From Methylohalomonas sp034521715 (GTDB lineage: Bacteria > Pseudomonadota > Gammaproteobacteria > Methylohalomonadales > Methylohalomonadaceae), in assembly GCA_034521715.1 (NCBI GenBank), contig JAXHLY010000002.1, forward strand, positions 186,001 through 250,000: 64,000 nucleotides of DNA. Direction: 5' to 3'. The notes under the pieces are model-generated. The model saw only the letters and a list, made by a program, of their open reading frames with translations. It did no database searches and was not told where the DNA came from. The position numbers and the translations under genes were made by a program. This document shows positions 1 to 11,463 of this stretch, in pieces. Every line of letters begins with the position of its first letter. Position 1 is the stretch's first letter.

Positions 1-245
1 TATCTAAGAGAAACCCTCTGGACAGAAGAGAACTCATACTGCAGAGGCTCGGGCACCCATTCCGGGCAGTAGGCCACATGACCCCATCATAGGAAGCAGA
101 TTCTCTCTGTTGTAGTAGGTGAAGTGCGCGATCAACTGGCGTCGCTCACTGACTTCGCTATATCATCTTCTTCGTCAGACACCGTCACCCCTTTGTCACC
201 TATGACGGTAAGTCGGACAATGTTGCAAGATGCTTATTCATGGGT

Positions 246-1497
246 TTATGCGCTCTGCTTCTCACCGAGGGGTACTACCTTGTCTCCAGCAGCCTTGAGC
301 GAGTCAATGGAATCCCGCCCATTGCTGCATCATTTGCCGGCGTTCCTTCAAGTATTGGGCCTGGTTGTATAGCTGGCCCGGCTGGAATTGCGTTCTTTAT
401 GAGCAAGCTGGCGCTCAATGATGTCTTCGCGATAGCCCATCTCGTTCCAGAAAGAGGGTTGAAGCAGTGGCCCGGAAGCCGTGCGAGGAGAATTGACCGC
501 TATACCGCATGCGCTCCAGCGAGCGATTCATGGTCGTATTCGTCATACAGGTCTTGGGACGGCGATAGTTGGGGAATAGGTACTTCTCTCCCACCCGTTA
601 AAGTAAGCGTGCAGTTCCTTGAGTAGCGTTACGGCCTGATCAGAAAGGGGCACGACGTGCTCTTCCCGCATCTTCATCCGTTCGGCAGGTATCCGCCATT
701 CGGCTTTCTCAGTATCGAGCTCCTGACCATTTAGCCTGACGTGGAAGCTCACAGCAGGTCTCACAAAGGTCAGTAGCAAGATCTCCAGTGCAATGGCAGT
801 TGTGGCGAAAGCCGGCCACGGGCCTCCAGCTTCTCCAGAAACTTGGGTATCTCCTTTTGCGAGAGTGGCTGGTGATGCTGAGTCTTGGGTTTCTCGATGG
901 CACCCTTGAGGGCGCCAGCCGGATCGCTCTCAGCCCTGAGCGTCGCTACGGCATAGCGGAAAATTCCTGAGAACCACTGGCCGCGCATTGACGGCCACCG
1001 TGGGAGCGCCACGCTTTTTTATCCGCTGAAGGATGTCGAGCAGGTGGGCTGGTGTCACTTGGCGGATGGGGAGTGCACCGTATATGCGGGTATGCATCGT
1101 CTCTCAGTACCCTCTCCACCTGTTTGGCGTAGTAGTCGGACCATGTTGACGCTCGTGCTGTTCGACCGACTCCTTGGCTACCGCCTCAAAACGCGTGTTC
1201 GCATTCTCCTTGGAGCGTCTGGAGTCTGTTCGGTTTTCCCGGCCGGATGAGAGGGGTGCGCGCCTTCCTTAACCAGTGCCCGAGCCCTCCCCACGCTCCT
1301 GACGGGCATTGTGCCAGGGACAACCGGGGGCAGGTGCCCAATGCGAAGACATTTTCCTTGCCGTCTATACGATACCGATAGCGCCAGAGCTTGGAGCCGG
1401 TAGGTCTGACCTCCAGATATAGGCCGCCACCGTCTGTCAGCTTGTAGGGCTTCTCGGTGGGCTTTGCGGTCCGGATTTTGGTGTCTGTCAGCGCCAA
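246..1497 (-). pseudogene. P4-type tyrosine recombinase (integrase), frameshifted
   Basis: Phage/island integrase that would catalyse site-specific recombination. The N-terminus (from 1497) has the arm-binding domain of P4-like integrases: MALTDTKIRTAKPTEKPYKL, then GGGLYLEVRPTGSKLWRYRYR. A middle part (about 770-1012) has the core-binding region (IFRYAVATLRAESDPAGALKG), and about 543-760 reads AEWRIPAERMKMREEHVVPL, typical of the catalytic domain. The C-terminal part (about 250-500) contains HGFRATASTLF, QLAHKERN and a tyrosine in RASY, that is the H-x-x-R box and nucleophile region, ending VVPLGEKQSA-stop at 246. The total of about 415 codons is normal for the family. At least four frameshifts separate the parts. 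Because essential genes in this window are broken in the same way, decay and sequencing error cannot be told apart. No tRNA or clear attachment repeat is seen beside it. Confidence 0.75.
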
Positions 1498-1936
1498 GTG
1501 TGGGTACCGATCTGTAGTGCTTATGGGCTATCCGATGCCCGCAATGATACCCGCTTTTGGCTTGGCTTGCCATGGATGCTAATGGATTAGATGGGAGCAA
1601 GAATCAGCTCTGAGAAGAGGCTTTCAGGCTGGTAGTTTGGAAAACCGTAACGCGATATCCGCCGTGGAAGCCGATGCTAATTTTCGATCATCAGCAACAT
1701 GAGTTTGTATCTATATGATTTTTATGAAAATCTTTCAGGCTGAAGGGCTTGTTTCGTATCCGTACGCGGTTGCCGGCGACCGCGTCTGCAGCCGGTGTGT
1801 CAAAGCTGCATAGGATAACTGATTTCTATAGGCTGTGGTGTGGCAGTGCCGGGGCATGGCTTTCCGGCAGGGAATACTCTGCCGTGTCATACTACCGCTG
1901 CCTCCCGAAGACGAACGCTGCGGGCAGGGTAAAGAG
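1498..1936. other. Intergenic region between integrase and bphO
   Basis: About 440 bases with no convincing gene on either strand. The stretch 1680-1740 is AT-rich compared with its surroundings and could hold the promoter of the bphO-phytochrome pair, but no good -35/-10 pair is visible. The 11-mer CTTTCAGGCTG occurs twice (1621 and 1732). It is too short to call an attachment site. Confidence 0.4.
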
Positions 1937-2587
1937 ATGCCTTCAATAAAGGAAGTTCACGATAATCAGCTATTCTCCGCGGGGCGATCGTCCGGGGAGG
2001 TCGGCGGAGGTTTATTGATTCAGCTTCGCCGCGGCACCTCCGCACTGCACCGGCAACTCGAGTCCCTGCCCGGGTTGCAGCGAGTGTTCGCGCAGGATTA
2101 CAGGATGCCCGAATACATCGCCCTGCTGCGGGCATTGTACTCGGTGTTCCGGCCGCTGGAAGCCGACCTGCTGGATTCCGCGCCTATGGTAGCGGGCGAT
2201 CTCGGTTATCGTCCACGGTGCACCGATCTGGAATCCGATCTGGTGGCCCTGGCTGCCGATCTCCCCGTTGTCGATAGGGGCGTCCCCCGTGCCTCGACCC
2301 GTTCGGCAGCCGCGCAGGTCGGTTGTCTGTATGTACTGGAGGGCTCGCGTCTCGGCGGCAAAGTCATTGCTCGCCAACTGGCCAGCACCCTGAGCCTGTC
2401 TCCTGACAGGGGCATGCGGTTTTTTGCCGGTTCTCCCGGTGCGAATGGCCCGGACTGGCTGCAGTTCTGCCGCCGGGCGGAATCGCTCTGCGGTTCGCCT
2501 CCGGCAAGAAAGGCGGCGGTGGTCGCTGCGGCCGCCACTTTCACCCTGTTTTACGAACAACTGAGTTATGAGTGCCCTGTTACCTGA
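1937..2587 (+). CDS. bphO: Biliverdin-forming heme oxygenase
   Basis: Predicted to open heme to biliverdin IXalpha, CO and iron, supplying the chromophore of the phytochrome encoded next. The 216-residue protein fits the bacterial BphO/HemO family. Near the N-terminus it has the family motif around the proximal histidine (LRRGTSALHRQLE). A central GCLYVLEGSRLGG stretch matches the family's GxxYVxEGSxLGG distal-helix signature, and FYEQLS lies near the C-terminus. The ATG at 1937 was chosen because the family begins close to the LRxxT..LH motif; the frame stays open upstream to about 1835 without family resemblance. The last 20 bases overlap the start of the phytochrome gene, which implies co-transcription and probably translational coupling. 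No frameshift is seen in this gene. Confidence 0.85.
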   Translation: MPSIKEVHDNQLFSAGRSSGEVGGGLLIQLRRGTSALHRQLESLPGLQRVFAQDYRMPEYIALLRALYSVFRPLEADLLDSAPMVAGDLGYRPRCTDLESDLVALAADLPVVDRGVPRASTRSAAAQVGCLYVLEGSRLGGKVIARQLASTLSLSPDRGMRFFAGSPGANGPDWLQFCRRAESLCGSPPARKAAVVAAAATFTLFYEQLSYECPVT

Positions 2588-4636
2588 AAACCACGACCCC
2601 CGTGTTGCCGTATATGAAGGTTGTGAAAAGGAGCCGATCCATATACCGGGCAGCATACAGCCGCATGGAGCGCTGCTCGCCGTGGATCCCGAAAGCGGTG
2701 AGGTGCTTCAGGCCAGCCTGAACACGACACAATATCTGGGATATGAAGCGGATGCCCTGTCCGGCAAGTCTGTCTCGTCCCTTATCGGCGAAACGGCCAG
2801 CCGGCAACTCCAGGCCGCGAATCTGAAGCCGGCCTATCCGAATCTGCATGAACCCGTACTTGTTACCGTTCAGGGCGAGGACAACCGGTCTCGTGAATCG
2901 ATCATGCTGGCACACCGGCACGACGATGTCCTGGTGCTGGAATTCGAACCCTATGAAGAGGGTATGGTCGCGACCATCGCCGCTTATCATCGTCTGCTCG
3001 CGGCGCTCAGTCGCATCAGTCAATCCGGATCCGAGACCGAACTGTTACAGCAGGCGGTCAGGGAGATACAGTCACTGACCGGATACGATCGTGTGATGTA
3101 TTATCGATTCGAGGAAGATGGCACTGGTATTGTGACCCATGAGAGCCGCGCGATGGCGGCGATATGCGATCCTATCTCGATCATCATTTCCCGGCCGCCG
3201 ATATCCCCGTGCAGGCGCGCGAGCTGTATCGTAAAAACTCGTTGCGGTTCATTTTCGATACCGAGGCGGAGCCGGTTCCCATCCGGCCCGAGATCAACCC
3301 GCGTACCGGCAGGCCGCTGGATCTTTCCTGTGCCGTGTTCCGCAGCATCTCGCCGGTGCACATAGAATACCTGCGCAACATGGGGGTGCGCGCCAGTCTG
3401 TCCATCTCCATCGTGGTTGATGATCATCTTGACGGCCTGATCGCTTGTCACCATGGTTCGCCGAAACCGGTCCGGGAGGAATTTCGCGCTACATGCCAGA
3501 GCCTTGCCGTTACCATCATCTCGCATTTGTCGAGACTGCGGGCGGCAAGCGCGAGCAACTGGAACCTTGAAGTCAGGAACTCGCTGGGGCCATTCGTCAA
3601 TGAAGTCATCAAGGGTCAGAGGCTGGTGACGGCCTTTCGGCACCATGCAGACACGTTTCTGTCGTTGATGGATGCAGACAGTGCTTTTTTGCAACTTGGT
3701 AACGTGCAGGTTGCCGCGCCGAAATCGGCGGAGAAACTGCCTTTTCCCGTCCAGTTGCGGGGTGTCTGTACCGGAACGCCGGTCTATGTCTCGGATCGCC
3801 TGGGAGAGTTGAGAAATCTCCCTGATGAACTGAGGAAATATATGACCGGGGGCATGGTGGTCGGATTTGGGCAGCGGCGACTTCCTGTGTCTGGGCCGGC
3901 GCGGATATCGGGAAACCATTGTCTGGGGCGGCGATCCGACCAAACCGGTGGTGAACGGTGGTACCGGAAGGGAACGGCTCAGCCCGCGGGCCTCGTTCGA
4001 ATCATGGCGGGAAACAGCACGCGGCAGAAGCAGGGCCTTTGGCGCCAGGGAGAGAAGCATGGCCACGGCGCTGCGCAATCTCATGGTGGAAGCAAAGGCA
4101 CTGGAGTTCAGACGCCTGGCCGAAGAGAAATTGCAGCAAGAGGCCAGCACCGATTCCTTGACCGGCCTGATTAATCGAAAGGAATTCTCGCGGCGCGGCA
4201 AGGAAGAAGTGGAGCGCGCACGGCGCTACGGCCGGGAATTATCGGTAGTCTATTTCGATCTCGACCATTTCAAGGCCGTCAATGACAACCATGGCCATGA
4301 CGCCGGAGACAGGGTGCTGGAGCGAGTGGCCGAAATATGCCGGGAACGGTTGCGTGCCAGCGATATCTGTTCGAGGTTCGGTGGTGAGGAGTTCGTGATT
4401 CTGCTTCCGGAGACAAGTTTGCATGATGCTGCCTGCATGGCCGAGTCCCTTCGCCAGCAGTTCGAAAACTGCCGGTATTGACTACCAGGGTGTGGAAATC
4501 CGTTTTACCAGCAGTTTCGGGGTTGCTGTCCTTGACAGGGGATTCTGATGAAACACTGGAAAGTGTACTCAAGCGCGCTGACGGAGCGCTGTATCGGGCC
4601 AAGGAAACCGGGCGCAACCGGGTTGTGAGCGATTAA
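2568..4636 (+). CDS. bphP: Bacteriophytochrome with GGDEF (diguanylate cyclase) output
   Basis: Red/far-red photoreceptor predicted to control cyclic di-GMP synthesis. Domains in order: PAS with the biliverdin-binding cysteine at residue 19 (YEGCEKEPIHIPGSIQPHG); GAF with DHHFPAADIPVQAR, DLSCAVFRSISPVHIEYL and GLIACHH; PHY with the tongue motif RLSPRASFESW (PRxSF); and GGDEF with STDSLTGLINR, YFDLDHFKAVND and an active-site GGEEF. An RxxD motif (RASD) lies five residues before GGEEF, the product-inhibition I-site. About 689 codons is the expected size for PAS-GAF-PHY-GGDEF. The frame changes near 3155, 3870, 4475 and 4540, and the family sequence continues each time, so the true gene is probably intact. 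The end is set by ALYRAKETGRNRVVSD-stop at 4636. The gene is convergent with trpE. Confidence 0.88.
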
Positions 4637-4675
4637 ACGGAAAAGATCCCGTCCTTTTTCCCGATCGTTACGGGC

Positions 4676-6166
<1,491 letters not shown>

Positions 6167-6180
6167 GATTATCTTGAATG

Positions 6181-6864
6181 TCAGGCGGCAACGGCGGGGG
6201 GCAATGCGCCGATCAGTTCGGTGAGGGAATCCACTATCCGATCCGGTACGGCATCGCGGATGTCGCTGCCCTGGTTATAGCCGTAGCTGACACAGACGAC
6301 GTCCACACCGGCGGCACGGGCAGCGCGTACGTCCGTCAGTGAATCGCCGACCATCAGCATCCGTTCCGGTGAGACACCCAGTTTTTCGCCGGCATGCAGC
6401 AGGGGAAGGGGATCGGGCTTGCGCCTGGCCAGCGTGTCGCCGCTCAGCACGATGGCAAAGTCATCATGAATACCCAGAATTCTGAGCAGTGTTTCGGTAA
6501 AGCGGCTGTTCTTGTTGGTAATGCAGCCGAGTTTGTAACCCGAGGCCTTCAGGTGATCAAGTATCGCCTCCACTCCCGGGTAGAAACGGCTTTTTTCACA
6601 GGGACGTTCGGCATAGGCCTCCATGAATAATGCCCGGCCGCGCGCATAAAGCGCCGCGTCCGGCTCGCCGTCGGGGTCATTCGTCAGTGCGCGCCTGACC
6701 AGCCGGTCCATGCCGTTGCCCACCCACAGCCTCACCTTGTCCTCGCCGTGCGGCGGCAGGCCGAGTGCTGCCTGCATGGTATCGATGGCCGTAGTCAGAT
6801 CCGGCACGGTATCTACCAGCGTGCCATCGAGATCAAAGAGCACAAGTTCTTTTTGATTAAACAT
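6181..6864 (-). CDS. gph: Phosphoglycolate phosphatase (HAD family)
   Basis: Hydrolyses 2-phosphoglycolate from DNA repair or Rubisco oxygenation. The 227-residue protein has HAD motif I FDLDGTLVDT (nucleophile Asp11, general acid Asp13), motif II in GCITNKNSRFTETLL, and motifs III/IV in RRKPDPLPLL and MVGDSLTDV. The alpha-helical cap between motifs I and II fits the Gph group. It lies between rpe and trpE in the conserved gammaproteobacterial order, 30 bases after rpe. Reading frame is intact. Confidence 0.93.
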   Translation of the reverse strand: MFNQKELVLFDLDGTLVDTVPDLTTAIDTMQAALGLPPHGEDKVRLWVGNGMDRLVRRALTNDPDGEPDAALYARGRALFMEAYAERPCEKSRFYPGVEAILDHLKASGYKLGCITNKNSRFTETLLRILGIHDDFAIVLSGDTLARRKPDPLPLLHAGEKLGVSPERMLMVGDSLTDVRAARAAGVDVVCVSYGYNQGSDIRDAVPDRIVDSLTELIGALPPAVAA

Positions 6865-6894
6865 GACGGTGTTGCGATTATAGGTGTATTGAAT

Positions 6895-7566
6895 TCACAC
6901 GGCAGCGAGCCGGTCACGCATGGCGCCGATGGTCGCGGCGTAATCCTTGCTGCCAAAGATGGCCGAGCCGGCGACGAAGGTGTCGGCCCCCGCCGCGGCT
7001 ACCTCGGCGATATTCTCGACCTTGATGCCACCGTCGATCTCCAGCCGCACATTGCAGCCACTGGCATCGATCGAATGCCCGCGCGCCTCGCGCAGTTTGC
7101 CGATCGCCGAAGGGATGAACGACTGGCCGCCAAAGCCCGGATTGACCGACATCAGCAGCACCATGTCGATCTTTTCGATGACATGCTTGAGGTAATCGAG
7201 CGGCGTTGCGGGGTTGAATACCAGCCCGGCCTTGCAGCCATTGTCCTTGATCAGCTGCAGACTGCGGTCAATGTGCTCGCTGGCCTCCGGGTGGAAAGTA
7301 ATATAGGTCGCCCCGGCTTTCGCAAACTCCGGTATCAGCGCATCCACCGGCTTGATCATCAGGTGGACGTCAATCGTCGCCCTGATGCCATGCTCGCGCA
7401 GTGCCTTGACGATCACCGGGCCAAACGTCAGGTTCGGCACGTAATGGTTATCCATGACATCGACATGGATAAAATCGGCGCCGGCCGTCAGCACGGCCTC
7501 GGCTTCCTGGCCGAGACGCGCAAGGTCCGCGGACAGGATCGACGGAGCAATCACGTAGTCGTTCAT
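6895..7566 (-). CDS. rpe: Ribulose-phosphate 3-epimerase
   Basis: Interconverts ribulose 5-phosphate and xylulose 5-phosphate in the pentose phosphate (and, if present, Calvin) pathway. The 223-residue TIM barrel shows the family residues: Ser9 in APSILSADLARLG, His34/Asp36 in HVDVMDNHYVPNLTFGP, the metal histidine in DVHLMIKPVD, the loop MSVNPGFGGQSF and the C-terminal catalytic aspartate in LEIDGGI. First gene of rpe-gph-trpE and divergent from the hydrolase at 7761. Confidence 0.95.
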   Translation of the reverse strand: MNDYVIAPSILSADLARLGQEAEAVLTAGADFIHVDVMDNHYVPNLTFGPVIVKALREHGIRATIDVHLMIKPVDALIPEFAKAGATYITFHPEASEHIDRSLQLIKDNGCKAGLVFNPATPLDYLKHVIEKIDMVLLMSVNPGFGGQSFIPSAIGKLREARGHSIDASGCNVRLEIDGGIKVENIAEVAAAGADTFVAGSAIFGSKDYAATIGAMRDRLAAV

Positions 7567-7760
7567 GGGTACCGGGTCAGCGTCTGATGAATCGAGCCGG
7601 AGCAGTCATGCCGCCGTGGCGGCGCCCGCTCCGGGAAGTCAGCAAAGACGGCAACTTTACCCGATCCCGCCCATACTCGCCAACGCCGCAGTTCTGCCTG
7701 CTGGTAGTGTTACAGGCCGATCTCTATACTGAATTCGGTGATTTGTCTCCGGAAAACCAC

Positions 7761-8648
7761 ATGATGCCGGTGCCAGGCGGCGGCCGGCTGTGGCGAAGCC
7801 TGTTGCTCGCCGGTTTGGCAGTCCTTTGTACTACCGCTACCAGCAGCGCTAATGAACGTGAACAGCAGCTGGCAGAGCGGCTGGTGGCAACGGTGGAAGC
7901 GGGTGAGCCTGTGTGGCTGGAAAGCGATGGCCGGGAGTTCCTGGCCCTGCACCATGCGGTACTCGGCGCCCTGCCGCGGCATGCGGTACTGCTGGTACAC
8001 GGGATGGGCGGCCACCCGGACTGGCCCGAGGTTGTCGCGCCATTGCGCACGGGTCTGCAAGGCCGGGGCTGGAGCACGCTGTCGCTGCAGATGCCGTTGC
8101 TGGCACCGAGCGCCCTGGCCGACGATTACGGCCGTACTGTGCGCGAGGCCGTGCGTCGTATTGGAAAAGGGGTCGAGTTCCTGCGCGGCCAGGGTTATGC
8201 CTGTGTCGTGCTGGGGGGCTACAGCTTCGGCGCCAGCCAGGCCCTGGCCTATCTGGCCGGGCAGGGTGATGCCGACGGCCTGATCATAATCAGTATTCTG
8301 GCACGGGAATTCCTGCAGCCACCGGTGGACCTGCCATCATTGCTGGGGCAGATTAAAATACCGGTACTGGATATCTACGGCCGCAGGGATTTCCCGGAAG
8401 TCGTTACCAGGGCGCACGACAGAAGAATTGCGGCCAGAGGGAAAGAGGCGGTTATTTATGAGCAGCGCGTTATTGACGATGCTGATCACTATTTTACCGA
8501 TCGTGAACAGCAACTGGTCGATGTAACGGTGGAGTGGCTGGATGCAGCTTTCGGCGATCGGCACTGTGGGGCGGGAGACATGGCTGTCAATGGTGATCAG
8601 GTCACGGATCAAGATGATGAGCCACGGCAGGGAGCGAATAAAGATTGA
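7761..8648 (+). CDS. Exported alpha/beta-hydrolase-like protein (DUF3530 type)
   Basis: Predicted secreted or periplasmic hydrolase of unknown substrate, 295 residues. A signal peptide (RLWRSLLLAGLAVLCTTATSSA) is followed by an alpha/beta-hydrolase fold: VLLVHGMGGHPDWPEV (oxyanion-hole region), GGYSFGASQALAYL (G-x-S-x-G nucleophile elbow), PVLDIYGRRDFPEV (acid) and DDADHYF (histidine). The family is annotated DUF3530 in many gammaproteobacteria. The ATG at 7761 is chosen because it directly precedes the signal peptide; the frame is open further upstream to 7587 without signal features. The acidic/glutamine-rich tail after about residue 265 is not conserved-looking. Confidence 0.75.
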   Translation: MMPVPGGGRLWRSLLLAGLAVLCTTATSSANEREQQLAERLVATVEAGEPVWLESDGREFLALHHAVLGALPRHAVLLVHGMGGHPDWPEVVAPLRTGLQGRGWSTLSLQMPLLAPSALADDYGRTVREAVRRIGKGVEFLRGQGYACVVLGGYSFGASQALAYLAGQGDADGLIIISILAREFLQPPVDLPSLLGQIKIPVLDIYGRRDFPEVVTRAHDRRIAARGKEAVIYEQRVIDDADHYFTDREQQLVDVTVEWLDAAFGDRHCGAGDMAVNGDQVTDQDDEPRQGANKD

Positions 8649-8740
8649 ACAGGTTTTTTGAGGCGAAGACAGGTTCCGGGTAGTTGTTAATGCTGTCCAG
8701 ACGATAAATCATAACCATTCATGTTCGACGGGAGAGTGAA

Positions 8741-9109
8741 ATGCAAGATACCGTATCCACACAGCCAACACCGGAGAAGGATGAGCGCACATGGGGGATG
8801 CTGTGTCATATAAGTGCGTTCGCCGGATTTCTCATTCCTTTTGGCGGCATTATTGCGCCACTTATAATCTGGCTTATCAAGAAAGACGAAATGGCATTTG
8901 TCAATGATCAGGGCAAGGAGGCGATCAACTTCCAGATCACTGTATTTATTGCCGCCATTGTCTGTTTCATTCTGATGTTTATCGGTATCGGCTTTATTCT
9001 GATTTTCGCGCTGGCTATCTATGCGATTATCATGATCATTATTGCCGCCATGAAGGCCAATGACGGTGTTTACTACCGTTATCCCTATGCATTACGTCTG
9101 ATTAAGTAA
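8741..9109 (+). CDS. DUF4870 small membrane protein
   Basis: A 122-residue protein with the DUF4870 pattern: WGMLCHISAFAGFLIPFGG, then IIWLIKKDEMAFVNDQGKEA and a C-terminal YRYPYALRLIK. About three hydrophobic segments place it in the inner membrane (roughly residues 22-45, 66-87 and 88-105). Function is not known for the family. A good ribosome binding site (GGGAGAG) precedes the ATG. It stands alone on the plus strand, convergent with queG. Confidence 0.8.
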   Translation: MQDTVSTQPTPEKDERTWGMLCHISAFAGFLIPFGGIIAPLIIWLIKKDEMAFVNDQGKEAINFQITVFIAAIVCFILMFIGIGFILIFALAIYAIIMIIIAAMKANDGVYYRYPYALRLIK

Positions 9110-9119
9110 CTGCACCAGG

Positions 9120-9151
9120 ATAACCGCGGCAACAGAAGTTGCCGTGGTTAT
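9120..9151. terminator. Stem-loop between convergent DUF4870 gene and queG
   Basis: A 14-bp stem with one G-T pair (arms 9120-9133 and 9138-9151) and a 4-base AGAA loop. It sits exactly between two convergent genes and covers the queG stop codon. There is no long T-run, so termination is inferred from position and stem strength. Confidence 0.5.
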
Positions 9152-10251
9152 TCCACGATTGCTGCCGTTGTTGCGGTATGCCGGCGCAGTGCCCACTCAA
9201 CGTGTTCGCGCACCATCAGGGAAGGATGGTCAGCACGGCCCTGCAAGGCAGCAATCACATCATTGCCGGTCCGCGCATTCCCTAGCGCGACGGCGATATT
9301 GCGCAGCCAGCAGTCATGGCCGATACGGCGGATGGCCGTGCCTTCGGTCTTTTTCAGAAACTCGTCTTCATCCCAGGCGAACAGTTCAATCAGTGACGCC
9401 CGGTCCAGACCGAAACGCGCCTCAAAATCAGGTTTGTCGCTCGGACGGGAGAATTTATTCCAGGGACAGATGAGCTGGCAATCATCACAGCCATAGATGC
9501 GGTTGCCTATCAGCGGCCGCAGGTCTTCCGGGATGCTGCCGCGAAGCTCAATGGTCAGATAGGAAATACAGCGGCGGGCATCAAGCCGGTAGGGTGCGAC
9601 AATGGCGCGGGTCGGGCAGATATCCATGCAGGCCGTGCAGCTGCCGCAGTGGTCGGTAGAGAATTTGTCGTCTACAGGCAGCGGCAGATCGGTATACAGC
9701 TCGCCCAGGAAAAACCAGGAACCCGATTCCGGGTGGATGAGATTGGTATGTTTGCCGATCCAGCCGAGGCCGGCATTCCGTGCCAGGGCCTTTTCGAGTA
9801 CCGGCGCACTATCCGTAAAGGCCCGGTAGCCGAATTCGCCGGCCGCGTCCGCAATGCGTTGAGCCAGTTTCTGCAGCCGGTTGCGCATGATCTTGTGGTA
9901 GTCGCGGCCCAGGGCGTAGCGGGAGACATACGCCTTGCTGCTGTCGGTGAGCACATTCTGCGGCGGTTCCGCGTTCGGGGGCAGGTAGTCCATGCGTACC
10001 GAAATAACGCGGATAGTGCCGGGAACCAGTTCGCCGGGGCGGGAACGGCGGTTGCCATGGCGCTGCATGTAATCCATTTCGCCGTGGAAGCCCGCCGCCA
10101 GCCACTTTTCCAGGTAGGCCTCGTCCTCGGCCAGGTCGACACCACAGATACCGGTTGCCTGAAAACCGAGTTCTTCCGCCCACAGGCGTATTTGTCGGGC
10201 CAGTTCTGTGTAGCTGGCGGTATGATTGTCGGCGCTGACTGCCATGATCAC
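9148..10251 (-). CDS. queG: Epoxyqueuosine reductase
   Basis: Last step of queuosine synthesis in tRNA: reduces epoxyqueuosine to queuosine using cobalamin and two 4Fe-4S clusters. 367 residues. The N-terminal cobalamin-binding domain has GFHGEMDYMQRHGNRRSRP and PGTIRVISVRMDYL. Then come FTDSAPVLEKALA and WIGKHTNLIHPESGSWFFLG. The ferredoxin part has CGSCTACMDICP and CDDCQLICPW (eight cysteines). The C-terminal HEAT-like segment (IRRIGHDCWLRNIAVALGNA) is also typical. The pathway partners queA and tgt are at 55.4-57.7 kb. Confidence 0.95.
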   Translation of the reverse strand: MIMAVSADNHTASYTELARQIRLWAEELGFQATGICGVDLAEDEAYLEKWLAAGFHGEMDYMQRHGNRRSRPGELVPGTIRVISVRMDYLPPNAEPPQNVLTDSSKAYVSRYALGRDYHKIMRNRLQKLAQRIADAAGEFGYRAFTDSAPVLEKALARNAGLGWIGKHTNLIHPESGSWFFLGELYTDLPLPVDDKFSTDHCGSCTACMDICPTRAIVAPYRLDARRCISYLTIELRGSIPEDLRPLIGNRIYGCDDCQLICPWNKFSRPSDKPDFEARFGLDRASLIELFAWDEDEFLKKTEGTAIRRIGHDCWLRNIAVALGNARTGNDVIAALQGRADHPSLMVREHVEWALRRHTATTAAIVE

Positions 10252-10329
10252 AAGTGTAATGCCTTATAAAGCTATTGTCGGTTGCCGCCTGCAGGCCGGT
10301 GTTTGGTATCATGTTGCCAAATCCCTGTT

Positions 10330-11437
10330 ATGACGCCAATGTTCGATTATCTGACTTCCTGGTACCGGCGCTATTTTTCCGACCCACAGGCGGCGCTGAT
10401 GGCCATCCTGCTGCTGGTAGCGCTGATTGTGCTGCTGACCATGGGCAAGATGCTGGCACCCCTGCTGGCCGCCATTATACTCGCCTACCTGCTGGAAGGG
10501 CCGATCACGCGCCTGGAACGCTTTGGTATCCCGCGCCTGGTCGGCATGAATATCGCCTTTTTTGCCTTTCTGGCATTCCTGATGTTTATCGTGTTGGGCC
10601 TGATGCCGATACTGTGGCGCCAGCTCGCGCAGTTTCTCCAGGAGCTGCCACGCATGATCAATAACGGTCAGGATCTGTTATTGCGTCTGCCGGAACTCTA
10701 TCCGCAGATTATCAGTGAGGAACAGGTGTGGAATATTATCAATGCCGTGCGCAGTGGCATTACCCGATCTCGGCTCGAATTTCCTGTCGCTGTCACTGGC
10801 GACCATACCGGCAGCTATCACGATACTGGTCTATCTGTTTCTGGTTCCTATCATGGTGTTCTTTTTTCTCAAGGACAAGGATCAGATCCTGACATGGCTA
10901 AGCCGTTTCCTGCCGCGCGATCGCAGAATGGTGACCGATGTCTGGCAGGAGATGGACGCGCAGATGGGCAATTATATTCGCGGCAAGGTCTACGAGATCA
11001 TTATCGTCGGCGCTGTGGCGTACATTCTTTTCAAATTTCTGGGGCTGGCCTATGCGCCGCTACTGGCTGTCCTGGTCGGTGTATCCGTCCTGATACCCTA
11101 TATTGGTGCCGCCACCGTGACAGTACCGGTGGCGCTGGTAGGTTATTTCCAGTGGGGTATGGGCCATGAATTTACCACTCTGATCGTGGCCTATTTCATT
11201 CTGCAGTTTCTCGACGGCAATGTGCTGGTGCCAATCCTGTTCTCGGAGGCGAATAACCTGCATCCCAATGCGATTATCGTCGCAATTCTTGTTTTCGGGG
11301 GACTGTGGGGGTTCTGGGGGATATTTTTCGCTATTCCGCTGGCGACACTCGTCAAGGCATTGATCAATGCCTGGCCCACCGGCCAGGAACTGCAAACGGG
11401 CACGGAGACAGCAGACGACCCCGAGCAGGCAGCCTGA
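10330..11437 (+). CDS. perM: AI-2E/PerM family permease
   Basis: Multi-pass inner-membrane protein of the AI-2E transporter superfamily; the substrate is uncertain and the group also contains sodium/proton antiporters. About 368 codons, eight predicted membrane segments: paired helices at the N-terminus (ALMAILLLVALIVLLTMG; MLAPLLAAIILAYLLEGP), a soluble middle, and a C-terminal set including VFFFLKDKDQ, GNYIRGKVYEIIIVG, LIPYIGAATVTVPVALVG and FLDGNVLVPILFSEANNLHP. One frameshift near 10765 is explained by a single extra C in ATTACCCGATCTC, after which family sequence resumes. Divergent from queG. Confidence 0.85.
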
Positions 11438-11463
11438 TCCGCTGTTACCGGCTGCTGCGGCTA

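Noticed and set aside
1..245. Possible coding patches left of the integrase stop
   Set aside because: Short pieces in several frames, none longer than about 35 residues with recognisable sequence; the window edge prevents a decision.
1621..1742. Direct repeat CTTTCAGGCTG as an attachment site
   Set aside because: Only 11 bases, 111 bases apart, no tRNA nearby and no element between the copies.
6748..7587. Long plus-strand frame opposite gph and rpe
   Set aside because: Antisense shadow of the two well-supported minus-strand genes; no recognisable protein features.
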